A DNA stretch of 64,000 nucleotides, from IMG/VR virus record IMGVR_UViG_3300042090_002597, positions 41,741 to 105,740 of that record; one strand, given 5' to 3'. Each line of letters begins with the position of its first letter. Within the stretch, counting starts at the first letter, position 1. Origin of the DNA: a virus. Both the position numbers and the translations under genes were made by a program. Positions 22,791 to 32,515 of the stretch are shown here, piece after piece. The notes under the pieces were generated by a model, which had not been told where the DNA came from, ran no database searches, and saw only the letters and a program-made list of their open reading frames with translations.

Positions 22791-23189
22791 ATGGCGAGAA
22801 AAGCAGTGGCGGTCGCACCGAAGCGGAAGCGGGCGCCGAAGAAGGCACCCCAGGCGGCGGTTCCGCGCCCGGCGGTAACCGGGATCGTGCTGAAACTGGA
22901 GACCAAGTTGGTGGACGACATCAACGCGGTTCTGGAGCAGCGTGGCACGAACATCGAAACGTACATCCGCCTGCAGTTGCGCGCGTTCCGGCACGCCGGG
23001 AAAATTCTCGGGCTCAACGACCGGCTGAATTTCGGCAAGTTCTCGGGCGAGTTGGTCGAGGATGTATGTCGCGCCGAGCCGGGCTATGTGGAGTGGCTGA
23101 TCGCCAACAGCACTTCGGCACGCTTCCACCAGGATGTGCTGAGCCTGCTGGAGGAATTGCGCGAAAAAGCAGAAGAGATACCGCTCTGA
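22791..23189 (+). CDS. Hypothetical protein with ribbon-helix-helix-like and exonuclease-X C-terminal-like parts
   Basis: AGGAG supports the ATG at 22791. The basic N-terminus (KRKRAPKKAP) precedes a helix pair (VLKLETKLVDDINAVLEQRGTNIETYIRLQL) that resembles RHH antitoxin-like DNA-binding units. The C-terminal part, from about residue 80, reads FGKFSGELVEDVCRAEPGYVEWLI, like the FGKYKGxxxxEVxxxxPxYLxWL segment that I know from exonuclease-X C-terminal/DUF3820 domains. It is coupled to the helicase gene by a CTGA overlap and is probably part of DNA replication or repair. Confidence 0.65.
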   Translation: MARKAVAVAPKRKRAPKKAPQAAVPRPAVTGIVLKLETKLVDDINAVLEQRGTNIETYIRLQLRAFRHAGKILGLNDRLNFGKFSGELVEDVCRAEPGYVEWLIANSTSARFHQDVLSLLEELREKAEEIPL

Positions 23190-24259
23190 GCTACTCTCCC
23201 GACCAAGCCGAAGCGATAGATCGGATCAGCCAGTTTCTGGCTGCCCGGCGTACCGAACGAAACTATTTTTCGCTCCAGGGTCTTGCCGGCACCGGAAAGT
23301 CCAAAGTACTGGCCGATCTCGCGCGCCGGTATGAGGCACTACTGGTGGCGCCGACGGGCAAGGCAGCATCGGTGCTCGCCCGTCGCACTGGCCTGAAGGC
23401 CACAACCATCCATTCGGCGATCTACCAGTTTCGCGGTGAATACGTGGACGAGGAGACCGGCGAGCGAAACTTGACTTTTAAGTCAAGAATCCGGGATGAT
23501 TCATGGAAGGGCCGGATCGCTTTTGTTGACGAAGCCTCGATGGTCGACGCCACGCTAGCGATGGATTTGCTGGCGACAGGCTGTAAAATCGTGGCTGCCG
23601 GTGATCCTGGTCAGTTACAGCCCGTCCGCGGCACTCGTTTTTTCGAACATGCTGACGCCACGCTCACCACCATTCACCGGCAAGCGTTGGAGTCAGCCAT
23701 TGTGCGCCAAGCGCACAATGTGCGGCACAACGGAAGTTACGCTGCTGATGGGCCGGATTTCCGGGTGCAACGTTTTGTCGAGCGCGAAGACATTCTCGCG
23801 GCCGACATTTTCCTGTGCTGGCGCAATGCCACCAGGCACGCACTGAACTCCCTGGTGCGGGCGCACCGAGGCCTGGAGGGCTATCCTCTGGCCGGGGAAC
23901 CCGTGATGTGCCTGCGCAATGACCATGATGTGGGGATTCTCAACGGTGCTGTCTATCGTCTGATCCGGGATTACGACCCGAACATGCGCTTGGCGAGAAT
24001 TGTCAACGAACGCATGGAGACGATAACCGTAGAAGACTGCCGGATCGAGCAATTGGACGCCCCAGGCGACCCTATGCTTGCGTCGGAGGAGCATCCGTTT
24101 GCTTTCGCCTATGCGGCGACTGTTCACAAATTTCAGGGCTCTGAGACCGATACGGGAATCCTGGTGGACGAATACGATCGCCAGGACCAGCGGCGCGAGT
24201 TTCTGTATACCGGCTTCACTCGTTTTGCAAAAAGAATGATTGTGCAGCGCAACTGGTAG
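23186..24259 (+). CDS. RecD/Dda-like SF1 DNA helicase, CTG start
   Basis: Superfamily 1 motifs are complete: I (GLAGTGKS, about residues 31-38), Ia (VAPTGKAA), II (VDEASMVD), III (GDPGQLQPV) and V/VI (VHKFQGSE, YTGFTRF). The 357-residue length fits Dda-type 5'-3' helicases. No ATG, GTG or TTG lies in frame near the natural N-terminus. CTG at 23186 overlaps the preceding TGA as CTGA and has AGAAGAG before it. An ATG at 23066 would add about 40 unrelated residues. The helicase probably acts in replication or recombination. Confidence 0.85.
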   Translation: MSYSPDQAEAIDRISQFLAARRTERNYFSLQGLAGTGKSKVLADLARRYEALLVAPTGKAASVLARRTGLKATTIHSAIYQFRGEYVDEETGERNLTFKSRIRDDSWKGRIAFVDEASMVDATLAMDLLATGCKIVAAGDPGQLQPVRGTRFFEHADATLTTIHRQALESAIVRQAHNVRHNGSYAADGPDFRVQRFVEREDILAADIFLCWRNATRHALNSLVRAHRGLEGYPLAGEPVMCLRNDHDVGILNGAVYRLIRDYDPNMRLARIVNERMETITVEDCRIEQLDAPGDPMLASEEHPFAFAYAATVHKFQGSETDTGILVDEYDRQDQRREFLYTGFTRFAKRMIVQRNW

Positions 24260-24262
24260 CGG

Positions 24263-24661
24263 TCAGCCTGGGTCCGACGGACTGGCACGGGTGTGGGTGT
24301 CGAGACCGTTCAGCGTCGGCGGTACAGTCGGTCCGGTTGGCAGCATGAACGGCATGGGCTCCACTTCGTTTCGCCTTTCCTGGCCAACGCCGTTTCTCGC
24401 GCGATCGGCACCCTGAATACCGGCTACGTTTATCGCGATGTGCTGCAGTGTTACAGAGATATCCTTCAGTTCCGTTTTCAGCGAGGTAAGCTCGGCCTGC
24501 GCTTCCGCAAGTTTGACGTCGTGCTCGGTCAGCTTGGCCTGCACCGTGAGGGCCATGGTCAACCCCCAGCCGACCATTGACACGATGGTCAGGAGATGGC
24601 CGATATTGAATGTCCAGAAGTTTTTCATGGCATCCTTGGGTGGATTGAAACTTATAGACAT
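24263..24661 (-). CDS. Membrane-anchored coiled-coil protein, 132 aa
   Basis: AAGGAG lies at good distance from the ATG at 24661. One transmembrane segment (HLLTIVSMVGWGLTMALTV, about residues 22-40) is followed by a coiled coil (KLTEHDVKLAEAQAELTSLKTELKDISVTLQHI) and a Pro-rich tail. The topology resembles i-spanin (Rz) proteins, but nested spanin partners are not seen. It converges with the helicase gene. Confidence 0.6.
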   Translation of the reverse strand: MSISFNPPKDAMKNFWTFNIGHLLTIVSMVGWGLTMALTVQAKLTEHDVKLAEAQAELTSLKTELKDISVTLQHIAINVAGIQGADRARNGVGQERRNEVEPMPFMLPTGPTVPPTLNGLDTHTRASPSDPG

Positions 24662-24772
24662 TTTACTTCACTCCTTTCTGGTCGTGTCGGCCCGGCGAAA
24701 AGAGTGACTCGCTGGATCACGTACGTGTGTATTCTAGCCTGAGCCAAGCGTACACGTAGCGTGAAAAAAGCG

Positions 24773-25045
24773 TCAATTGGTCACAGGCGGATTGCTTTTC
24801 TGAGTTTGACGGATTTGCGAGAAAATTGCTTCGAGTTTCGCCTGCTCATCTCGACAATTGGGCGACGTCGCAGACATTCGGCAGTAGAAGTTGCGGTTTT
24901 CAAATACGCGACGCGCCTGATGCCAGAGCGCGGCCTCCGCAGGCGTCGGTTGCGCGCTCTCTTTTGGCGCGTTTGGGTCTTCCGAGACAGCCGGAACGGC
25001 CATCGCGGAAGTCGTGAGCAAGAGCAGAGCGGCGATGGCTTTCAT
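24773..25045 (-). CDS. Small secreted protein, 90 aa
   Basis: The start MKAIAALLLLTTSAMAVPAV gives a clear signal peptide. GTG at 25057 or ATG at 25063 are possible slightly longer starts that overlap the preceding stop. The mature part has two cysteines (FYCRMSATSPNC) and a helix (DEQAKLEAIFSQIRQTQ). It is the last gene of the fibre operon. The role is unknown. Confidence 0.6.
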   Translation of the reverse strand: MKAIAALLLLTTSAMAVPAVSEDPNAPKESAQPTPAEAALWHQARRVFENRNFYCRMSATSPNCRDEQAKLEAIFSQIRQTQKSNPPVTN

Positions 25046-25053
25046 GGTGGTTC

Positions 25054-27210
25054 TCACGGACATTGCGCCAGCGCCGGGCACGCGCCCTGCGTGGTTGATT
25101 GCGCGGTTGCTTGTGCGTCCCACGAAACGGTGAAGGACGTTCCGGCGCCGATCAGCGGGCTTCCGGTGTTGGGCGCGAAGTTTCCCGATCCGGGGTTGAT
25201 TAGGCTCGGGTTCACTGCGCACTGGTTCATCGTGCACGCCCAATAACCGCCTTGCATCGGCGTGGCGCTCGACACGGTCTGCGAATCGTTGATGTTGTAG
25301 GTGCCGTTGCTTCCGGAGCCGGTGCCAAGGCTGACGATCTTCGTGCCGACGATCGGCGGCGTAGGCGACCCTGTTCCGTAAATGATGGCGCCGACAGATA
25401 GGTTTGAACTGGACACACTGGAGGCCGTCAGCACCGGGCCGGCGATCGTGCCTGAAAAGGTCGCTCCTGCATCGTTGTCGAACATCTGGTAAGCGCCCTG
25501 TGCGGCGATCGAATAAACATCATTCGTCAGCCAAGTGATGTTTATGTCTGACCCTGCGCCGTTTCCACCTACTGCGCCGAAACTGTTGTTGCCGCCTGAG
25601 CTGTATCCACCGCCGGCATTGGTCGTCGCCAGACCCACGTTGTTCTGCCAGGTATTATTCGAACCGCCTTGTTGCGAAAGTTCTCCAAGAGCAAATCCAT
25701 GCAGTGTCGCATCTCGATTGTTGTTATAGGCGGTATTACTCACGAACGTTGCGGTGGAACACCCGAAGGCGTGGAAGCCTCGCGCGCCACCATTGTAGCT
25801 CAGCGTAAAGCCTACGAGCATCGGCTGCGTGTATGAAAAATTGGTGCAGGTATCCAAGATAAGGTTGTTGCCGTCCGAGATCGAGCCACCGAACGTCAAC
25901 GTGTTGTCATGCAGGATGTTCCACGTCAGCACATAATGATAAGGAGAATAGATGGTATCAAATGTAGTCGGGGTGTAGCCCGTTAAGGCGCGTGGTTGAA
26001 CGATGTTCAGACCCGATCCTTGATTTACATTCGTGTTCGAATTGGAGTAGATCAGATCGTTCATGGCCCATTGATAGTCGGACCCCGATAGCGTCACTCC
26101 GGCTGCACCGCAGTTGTGGGCGGAGACATTGATAACCATGAAATGATCGATGCCGCCGGCCGCTTGCGGGTAATTGCCGAGGCAGTTTGTGCCAACCGTG
26201 TTGCTGTTTCCGTCGAACTCGATACCGTCAACGACCACATAGGCGTTAAGTATGCCCAAGCTGTCACCATTTGATGACGTGATGTTTTGGCTGGTTGTGA
26301 CCGTCGTCCCTGAGATCGTAACGGTTGTTCCATAGGGTATCGCAGAGTTGGTCGTGTAATCGACGATGCGCTGACCGTTCGTTATGCCAGTTGCCGATGA
26401 CACCGTGATAGTGTTGCCGCCAGTGACCGATCCCGATTGCGTCGGCTGCGCTGTCTCGTAGGTGGCCACCAAATCGCCTAGGCTCGTGCTGGTCGTGAAC
26501 TTGCAGCCGCCGGGAACTGTTGGCGCGGTCGGCCCCGACGCGCAGCGAATAGCCAGATATCCCGTCGTGGAAGACGCGTTACCGCCGGCCGTGATGTATT
26601 GCGTGCCCGTAAATGAATAGGTGCCCGTGGCCACCTGAATGCACCATCCCGGCGCAGGCGAAGGGAGAAGTGTCTGCGCCTTGTTCAGCGAGAACACAGG
26701 GCTTCCCGACGTGCCGCTGTTGCTGTCGTTGCCGGTCGGAGACATGAAGACACTGCCGCCCGCGCACGCCGTCGAGTAGGGCGGCGACGCGGAGACGGCG
26801 GCGCTCAAACCAGGTACTTCATTGCCGGTGATGGTGAACGATTGATAGTAGCTCGAAGCGCCCTGCGTGGCGTTCAAGCAGATCGTGTAGGAGCCATTCT
26901 GCTGCGCGCCGCTGATCGAAAGCACGTTGCCGCTGACCGAGAAACTGGCGTTGTTAGTGCTCGCGCAGCCCGAGTGTGTGGCCAGAGAAATTACGCCGAT
27001 AAACGATCCGCCTATTGCCGTGACAGTCGGCGTGCCAAGCTGGTAGTTGGAATAATTCGAAACAAAGTAACTTTGCGGCAATGAAATGCCGGTAATCGTA
27101 ATCGGACCTGTGCTGTTCGAACCCGCGCCGCGCTTCACCAGCGCATCAGCGGGCAGCGTGAACAGCCACAGCGCAACGAATAGAAGTCGGATCATCGTCT
27201 TCACCAGCAT
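25054..27210 (-). CDS. Parallel beta-helix tailspike-like protein with signal peptide
   Basis: The 718-residue protein begins MLVKTMIRLLFVALWLFTLPADA, a signal peptide. An Ig-like stretch follows, then a beta-helix start typical of pectate-lyase-fold proteins: VFMSPTGNDSNSGTSGSPVFSLNKAQTLL and CIQVATGTYSF (about residues 153-200). Many short NxGT/GGN turns continue over the central 350 residues, with N-N-T-W-Q-N-N-V-G-L. A depolymerase or adhesin role on the virion is inferred from the fold. The gene overlaps its upstream neighbour by 10 bases. Confidence 0.75.
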   Translation of the reverse strand: MLVKTMIRLLFVALWLFTLPADALVKRGAGSNSTGPITITGISLPQSYFVSNYSNYQLGTPTVTAIGGSFIGVISLATHSGCASTNNASFSVSGNVLSISGAQQNGSYTICLNATQGASSYYQSFTITGNEVPGLSAAVSASPPYSTACAGGSVFMSPTGNDSNSGTSGSPVFSLNKAQTLLPSPAPGWCIQVATGTYSFTGTQYITAGGNASSTTGYLAIRCASGPTAPTVPGGCKFTTSTSLGDLVATYETAQPTQSGSVTGGNTITVSSATGITNGQRIVDYTTNSAIPYGTTVTISGTTVTTSQNITSSNGDSLGILNAYVVVDGIEFDGNSNTVGTNCLGNYPQAAGGIDHFMVINVSAHNCGAAGVTLSGSDYQWAMNDLIYSNSNTNVNQGSGLNIVQPRALTGYTPTTFDTIYSPYHYVLTWNILHDNTLTFGGSISDGNNLILDTCTNFSYTQPMLVGFTLSYNGGARGFHAFGCSTATFVSNTAYNNNRDATLHGFALGELSQQGGSNNTWQNNVGLATTNAGGGYSSGGNNSFGAVGGNGAGSDINITWLTNDVYSIAAQGAYQMFDNDAGATFSGTIAGPVLTASSVSSSNLSVGAIIYGTGSPTPPIVGTKIVSLGTGSGSNGTYNINDSQTVSSATPMQGGYWACTMNQCAVNPSLINPGSGNFAPNTGSPLIGAGTSFTVSWDAQATAQSTTQGACPALAQCP

Positions 27211-27893
27211 GACGAAAACCCTGTTGGGAGGCCGCCAGAGTAAGCCGAACTGCCGGTATTAACCGTGGCTGCGTCGCCGGAGCTGAACCCGACCTGCGCG
27301 ATGATGTAGAGCGAGGTCGAGATGCCGCTCAGCGCAATACCTCCGTTCTGCGATCCGACGTTGGGGCTATAGCTCGCGTTTCCGTTCCAGTTCGAAGAAG
27401 GCGACGCGCGCGCCCATATCTGCGGCGGACTCAGCGTAAAGTCGATGGCGAAGCCGACGACGGCGCCAGCCGACCACGTTCCAGGGCTGCCTTGCGGACC
27501 GTTGTTGTAGTAGATTGATCCGCCGGAAGCGTAATACAGCGAGTGAACATCGGCACCAATGTTTCCGCTGGCCGTCGGATAAGATGAGTCCGCCAGTCCG
27601 ATGGCCGGAACGGTCGTGCTCGGCGTGATCTCGAAGTAGCAGCGCGTCCCTGAGTTGACGGCGGTGTTTCGAGCTGCGGCGCCCCCCGTTTGGAACGTCG
27701 TCCACGTCGCCGTCAGGTTGACGTTGCTGTAGGTAATGTAGGACGTGTTGAGCGTCGTGTCCCAGGTCGAGTGCGCGACGGATGGCAGCCCCGGCACGCC
27801 CAGGCGTGCCGTCACCCCCGGCGTCGGCCCGAACGGTCCAGCTGCGGCCGCGCAAGACCACAGGAGCGCGCAGAGAAGCGCGAGGCGACGCAT
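27201..27893 (-). CDS. SPRY/concanavalin-like surface protein with signal peptide
   Basis: The protein starts MRRLALLCALLWSCAAAAGPFGP, a signal peptide. The 200-residue mature part follows the SPRY pattern: CYFEITPSTTVPAIGLAD, then YYNNGPQGSPGTWSAGAVVGFAIDF, QIWARASPSSNWNG and a final GGLPTGFSSCW. SPRY-like domains occur in phage structural and receptor-binding proteins. It couples by TGATG to the large fibre gene upstream. Exported or virion location is uncertain. Confidence 0.7.
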   Translation of the reverse strand: MRRLALLCALLWSCAAAAGPFGPTPGVTARLGVPGLPSVAHSTWDTTLNTSYITYSNVNLTATWTTFQTGGAAARNTAVNSGTRCYFEITPSTTVPAIGLADSSYPTASGNIGADVHSLYYASGGSIYYNNGPQGSPGTWSAGAVVGFAIDFTLSPPQIWARASPSSNWNGNASYSPNVGSQNGGIALSGISTSLYIIAQVGFSSGDAATVNTGSSAYSGGLPTGFSSCW

Positions 27894-30800
27894 CAGCGCA
27901 TCTCCTCCGCCGTGACCGTCAGCGAGGTCAACGCGGTTGTCGACACCGTGCCGACGCTCTTGGCCGCGAGGTCGATCCAGTAGGCCGTTCCCGGTGTCAG
28001 GCCGGCGGCGTGTCCGACCGCGCAGAACGGACGCGCCACGTTTGCTGCCGTCACGGTCGTTTCGGCTTTCGATGTCACTGGGTTTCCGGTCTGCGTGCCT
28101 GTTAGCGCAGCCGCATTCGTGGGTGCGGTGCTGGTGCCGTAAGAGACTTGCACCGTGATGCCGTCGCCGGAAGTGGTAGAGGTCTGAGTGACGACGCCGC
28201 AGATCTCGATCCGCACGTTGCCGCTGGTCTGCGGCGTGATCGTACCGGCGAGCCCCTGCATGAAGTACGTTGAGGTGTTTGCCGGGGCGATCGGGTTGCC
28301 CGGGGTTGACAGTGTGAACGCACTGCTGACCGGCGCATAGCACTGCATCGCGCCGTTCGTCACCATCACCGAGCAATCAATGTTCGTGACCGCGCTGTTG
28401 CCGGGGTTGAGACTGACGATCAGCGCCGCGCCGCTCGGGTTGAGGAAGTTGCTGCCGTAGGCGAGCGAGTAGGGCGCGCCCGAAGCAGGCTGCGTGATCT
28501 GATAGTGCAGCGATTGCCCGGCGACGGTGTTGGTGGGATTGCCCAGCGTGTGCCCGCTTGCCGTCAACGTCACCGTGAAGCTGTTCGACAGTGCGCCATT
28601 TGACGCGATGGTCGAAGCGTCCGTAAGAGCGACGGGCGTGGTCAGCGCGCCCTCGGCGATCGCCACCTGCGAGCCGTTGTCGGTGATCGCCGTCGTCGCC
28701 AGGGGAGACGTCCCGTTACCCTTATAGACGGTGTTCGCGACCAACGTTGCGAGGCCGGTGCCGCCGCGGGGAACATTGATTATTGGCGCTTCGTTGAGCG
28801 AAGCATATAGGCTCGTGCCATCACCCTGGAAGCAAATCGTTTCGCCAGGGTATTGCGAAGCGAAGGCAGGATACATCGTGGCGCCGGAGGAATTCGTCAG
28901 CGTGTTGGTGCCAGACGCGGTGATATTGACCAAGCATGCGGATTGCCCGGCACCGAATATGGTTGAGCCAAAATTGGTTGACGAAATGGTTATTGTTCCA
29001 CCACCGCTTATGTTTAGCGGAATGGTGTTTCCCATATCGACAGTGCCGAAAGTAAATCCTGCAGTTTTTGCGGATTCTACCGGGAAGTTCGTATTCAACG
29101 TGCTGGATGCCACTACGAGACCGTTGCCCAGCGTATCGCCAAGAATAGTTGATCCGCTATTCCACAAAGCTATCTGACCACTGACAGGACTGCCAGAACT
29201 GGAAACATTTCCACCGCCACTAGTGGCACTTAACGTTCCGCCAGACAGAGACAGCCCAGATCCGACCGTGACATCCTGACCGACACCTGCGGTACCGCTG
29301 CCGCCATAAAGCTGGGAGGTCGTTGCGGAAGGAAGCACAGCCAGCACGCCGGTGGTGTCCGGCAGTGTCAGCGTCACCGACCCGAGCGCGCCTGTCGGCG
29401 GAGTAATCGTGATCGAGCCGCTGTTGGCGTTGTAGTAGACATCCGTGCCTGCGTTGGTTCCGGACAGACCATGCCATACCGGACCTTCAAATAGCGATAT
29501 GGCCAGACCGCCAAGCGTGTGGATAGCGTAGGACGTAGATGTGCCCGCGGTGTGGTTATCCGCAATGCGAAGACCTGCGTAATTGGCTATGCCACCGGAG
29601 CCCGCGAGTTGTTCGACATCGAATGCGTCAAACTGGGTGACCGTTTGGCCCGCCGACCCCGAATTTCCGCCTGCGCGAAAAATATCCATCTGCGCAACAG
29701 TGTTGCCGCTGGTAGCTCCGGCATAAGCAGTTGACAGCACACCGACGGGAGACACGATGCCGCTATATACATCTATAGCCGCGTTCACTGCGGTTATGGG
29801 TGCGTACAGTATATTGCCGTTGCTGTTTCCTACGGACGCGCCTGTCAGCGTCGTTACGGTTATACCGTCTCCGGAGTTAAGCTGGCCGCTTCCATTATCC
29901 GCAAGAGCTACCGATATTCCTTCCATCGCATTTATGTTGTAGGCGTTTCCGCTTGGCAGAGTTGACTGCACATTCAAACCCCACGACTGCGCGAGCGATC
30001 CTGCACCGGTGCTCGCGGTCAGAGGAAGTGTCTGGACTATGGCCAGACCGTTGAAATCCGGAAGACGCGATGAACCTCCCGGGAATGTACTGTTTATTAT
30101 CATCGTGGACGGATACGCAGTCTGCGTATTCGAACTGGAGCCAACTTGCAGGAAATTTGTTACACTTTCATTTCCGACAACTCGCTCACCGCTAGACAGA
30201 TCAACAACCTGCGAGGGATAGCTTTGTGCGCCTGTGTTGCTCTGACCTTGGTCCGCCACGACAGAACCGCAGGACGTATTTCCGAGAAAGCGGAGAACGC
30301 CGGATGCGATCTGGCTTGCGTTTCCGCCGTATATGTCGCACGATGTTGATCCGGTGATGCTTGGTGTTGTTACGTTTATGTAGTTTGTCGAGTTAAGCGT
30401 GGCATTTCCGGAAGTTATGGTTCCCGTGTTTCCGGTTATGCTCTGCCCAAGCGCATTGAGCGCGTTTACCCGGTAAAAATATGATGTGCTGCCTGCTGTC
30501 CCAACCGTGGCGAGTGTCGGCGCGGACGGTTGTGTCAGCGGTGTGGCAAAATACAAAAAACTGGAACTGGCACCAAACACGCCTGCGTTGTTAAATTGGA
30601 TCTGCGTGTTCGACCCGGAAGGTAACGCATTGATCGTATTGCTGTTGGCAATCGACACATTCGAGCCGCCAACTAAAGACAGGATACCGGAATTGCTGAC
30701 GGTGCCGCTGCTCACCGTCAAGCCGCTGCCGACGACCATACCGCCAAGAGCGGAAGTAGTAGCCGCGGTCACGCTCAAAGTGCCGCCGGATGCGGACAGC

Positions 30801-32503
30801 GCGGTTCCCGCTGCGATGGTGCCGGTCAAGCCGCCGAGTTGCAGAACACCGGAATTCGAGAGAGTGCCGCCGGACCAAGCCAGACCGCTCAGAGTGGTGG
30901 CTTCAAGCGAGGTGCCGTTCGTGCTTACCACCCCGGCGGCGGGAGAGATCAGGTTCAACGTGCCGGTGCTGGTGATGGTGCCCCCGGGCGTCGACCCGAC
31001 TTCCAGGTTCGCCCCTGCCGTGACTGCACTCACGCCACCCGGCGGCGACGCCCAGGTGCCGTCGCCGCGCCAGAAAGTGCTGCTCGACGCGCCGGTACCT
31101 CCGGCGAGATTGGATGTCGGTAGATTACCGGTGATGTCCGAAGCCAAATTCACTGCGCCGAATGATGGCGCTCCGGAAGCATTGCCGTGCAGGACAGTGG
31201 TAGTGGTTCCGAGCGAACCAAGCACGATCGGAACGGCACCAGCACCGCCGCCGAGCACGATCGCGTTCTGCGTCAACGCGGCAGACGAGGTGATGGTCCC
31301 GGCTGCGGTGAAGGCGAGGATGCCGCCGCTGGCGCCGCTGGTCAGACCCGTGCCGCCCAGATTGACTGCGACCGGCGAGGTCAGCGAAAAAGTCGAACTG
31401 TTCAGGGTCAAACCGGTTCCCGCAGCGTAGAGACCGCCGCCGGAAGCCGAAAGCGTGCCGCCTGCGCTCAGAGTCAGGTTCGCTCCGATGGTCGCGGGCG
31501 ACAGAGTGGTTCCGTTGCTGTAGACGATGCCGGTGGATGGCGCGGCTAGGCCGATCGTGCCCGCAGTGGTGATGGTGCCGCCGGTGAGCAGTCCCGCTGC
31601 GACGATTGTGGTTACCGTGCCGGTGCCGGGGGGAGTAGCCCATGTACCGTCACCGCGCCAGAAAGTGCTGCTTGATGCGCCGGTGCCGCCCCCGAGATTG
31701 GAAGTGGACAGATTGCCGGTCACATCGGAAGCCAGATTCACCGCACCGAATGTCGGAGCGCCGGAGGCGTTGCCGTGCAGGACAGTGGTAGTAGTGCCGA
31801 GAGTGCCGAGAGGCGCTGGCGTAGCGCCTACCCCGCCGCCGAGCACGATCGCGTTCAGGGTTAGCACACCGGACGAAGTGGCGACGCCACTGCCGGTGAA
31901 ACCGAGAATGCCGCCGCTGGTGCCGCTGGTCAGACCCGTGCCGCCTAGCGAGACGGCGAGTGGCGAATTGATGGACAGCACACCGCTGCCATTTACTTGC
32001 AGCCCAGATCCTGGACTGACGCCGCCGATGGAGAGAGTTGTGGCGGGCGACAAGGATAGCGTACCGCCGGAATAGGCCAGACCTGTCCCAGCGGTGCCGG
32101 TCTGCAGGATAGTGCCGTTGCTGACGACAAAACCCGCGCTTGGCGCACCATTGAATGAAAGCGTGCCGCTGTTGTTAGTCAACCCGGAGCCGATGGAAGA
32201 GATCGTGCCTGCCTGCCACAGCGCGCTCAGGGTGGTTCCGTTGACGACCAGGCCGCTGCTGATTGTGGCGTCGACGAGCGTGGTGCCGGTGCTTGCGATG
32301 ATGCCCGGACTGACATAGGGCAGCGTGATCGTGCCAGCGTTAATGATCGGGTTGGACGGCGATGCCTGCAAAAACCCACCGACAGTGAGCGGTGCGCGGG
32401 ATCCGCTGCCCCCGCCGGACGGAGGCTGGGGGCCATAGGGCTGCGCGAGCGCGGTGGACGCGAGCAGCAGTGAAGCCAGCCCGAAAGCACCGGAGTATTT
32501 CAT
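27893..32503 (-). CDS. Large repetitive tail-fibre protein with signal peptide, 1536 aa
   Basis: AAGGA precedes the ATG. MKYSGAFGLASLLLASTALAQPYGP is a signal peptide. About 900 residues of Gly/Ser/Thr-rich fibre repeats follow: TVTTIVAAGLLTGGTITTAG, GTTTTVLHGNASGAPTFG and SSSTFWRGDGTWATPP, a motif frequent in phage fibres. The middle has FFYRVNALNALGQ-like and trimeric-autotransporter-like sections. The C-terminal part contains typical fibre tip strands (YFMQGLAGTITPQTSGNVRIEICG). Two copies of a 588-bp unit lie within. It is the largest gene in the window. Confidence 0.8.
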   Translation of the reverse strand: MKYSGAFGLASLLLASTALAQPYGPQPPSGGGSGSRAPLTVGGFLQASPSNPIINAGTITLPYVSPGIIASTGTTLVDATISSGLVVNGTTLSALWQAGTISSIGSGLTNNSGTLSFNGAPSAGFVVSNGTILQTGTAGTGLAYSGGTLSLSPATTLSIGGVSPGSGLQVNGSGVLSINSPLAVSLGGTGLTSGTSGGILGFTGSGVATSSGVLTLNAIVLGGGVGATPAPLGTLGTTTTVLHGNASGAPTFGAVNLASDVTGNLSTSNLGGGTGASSSTFWRGDGTWATPPGTGTVTTIVAAGLLTGGTITTAGTIGLAAPSTGIVYSNGTTLSPATIGANLTLSAGGTLSASGGGLYAAGTGLTLNSSTFSLTSPVAVNLGGTGLTSGASGGILAFTAAGTITSSAALTQNAIVLGGGAGAVPIVLGSLGTTTTVLHGNASGAPSFGAVNLASDITGNLPTSNLAGGTGASSSTFWRGDGTWASPPGGVSAVTAGANLEVGSTPGGTITSTGTLNLISPAAGVVSTNGTSLEATTLSGLAWSGGTLSNSGVLQLGGLTGTIAAGTALSASGGTLSVTAATTSALGGMVVGSGLTVSSGTVSNSGILSLVGGSNVSIANSNTINALPSGSNTQIQFNNAGVFGASSSFLYFATPLTQPSAPTLATVGTAGSTSYFYRVNALNALGQSITGNTGTITSGNATLNSTNYINVTTPSITGSTSCDIYGGNASQIASGVLRFLGNTSCGSVVADQGQSNTGAQSYPSQVVDLSSGERVVGNESVTNFLQVGSSSNTQTAYPSTMIINSTFPGGSSRLPDFNGLAIVQTLPLTASTGAGSLAQSWGLNVQSTLPSGNAYNINAMEGISVALADNGSGQLNSGDGITVTTLTGASVGNSNGNILYAPITAVNAAIDVYSGIVSPVGVLSTAYAGATSGNTVAQMDIFRAGGNSGSAGQTVTQFDAFDVEQLAGSGGIANYAGLRIADNHTAGTSTSYAIHTLGGLAISLFEGPVWHGLSGTNAGTDVYYNANSGSITITPPTGALGSVTLTLPDTTGVLAVLPSATTSQLYGGSGTAGVGQDVTVGSGLSLSGGTLSATSGGGNVSSSGSPVSGQIALWNSGSTILGDTLGNGLVVASSTLNTNFPVESAKTAGFTFGTVDMGNTIPLNISGGGTITISSTNFGSTIFGAGQSACLVNITASGTNTLTNSSGATMYPAFASQYPGETICFQGDGTSLYASLNEAPIINVPRGGTGLATLVANTVYKGNGTSPLATTAITDNGSQVAIAEGALTTPVALTDASTIASNGALSNSFTVTLTASGHTLGNPTNTVAGQSLHYQITQPASGAPYSLAYGSNFLNPSGAALIVSLNPGNSAVTNIDCSVMVTNGAMQCYAPVSSAFTLSTPGNPIAPANTSTYFMQGLAGTITPQTSGNVRIEICGVVTQTSTTSGDGITVQVSYGTSTAPTNAAALTGTQTGNPVTSKAETTVTAANVARPFCAVGHAAGLTPGTAYWIDLAAKSVGTVSTTALTSLTVTAEEMR
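31021..31978. repeat. Tandem imperfect repeat of 588 bp inside the fibre gene
   Basis: Matching landmarks recur at an offset of exactly 588 bases (196 codons). CAGAAAGTGCTGCT occurs at 31071 and 31659, and GTCAGACCCGTGCCGCC at 31341 and 31929. At protein level both copies read FWRGDGTWA(T/S)PP and GGTGLTSG(T/A)SGGIL. Period and frame are preserved, so the fibre lengthened by in-frame duplication and then diverged. Confidence 0.8.
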
Positions 32504-32515
32504 GGTGCGAATTCC

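Noticed and set aside
28527-32318. Long plus-strand frames opposite the large fibre gene (for example 30486-31430)
   Set aside because: They are Pro/Val/Arg-rich complements of Gly/Thr-rich fibre repeats without ribosome sites.
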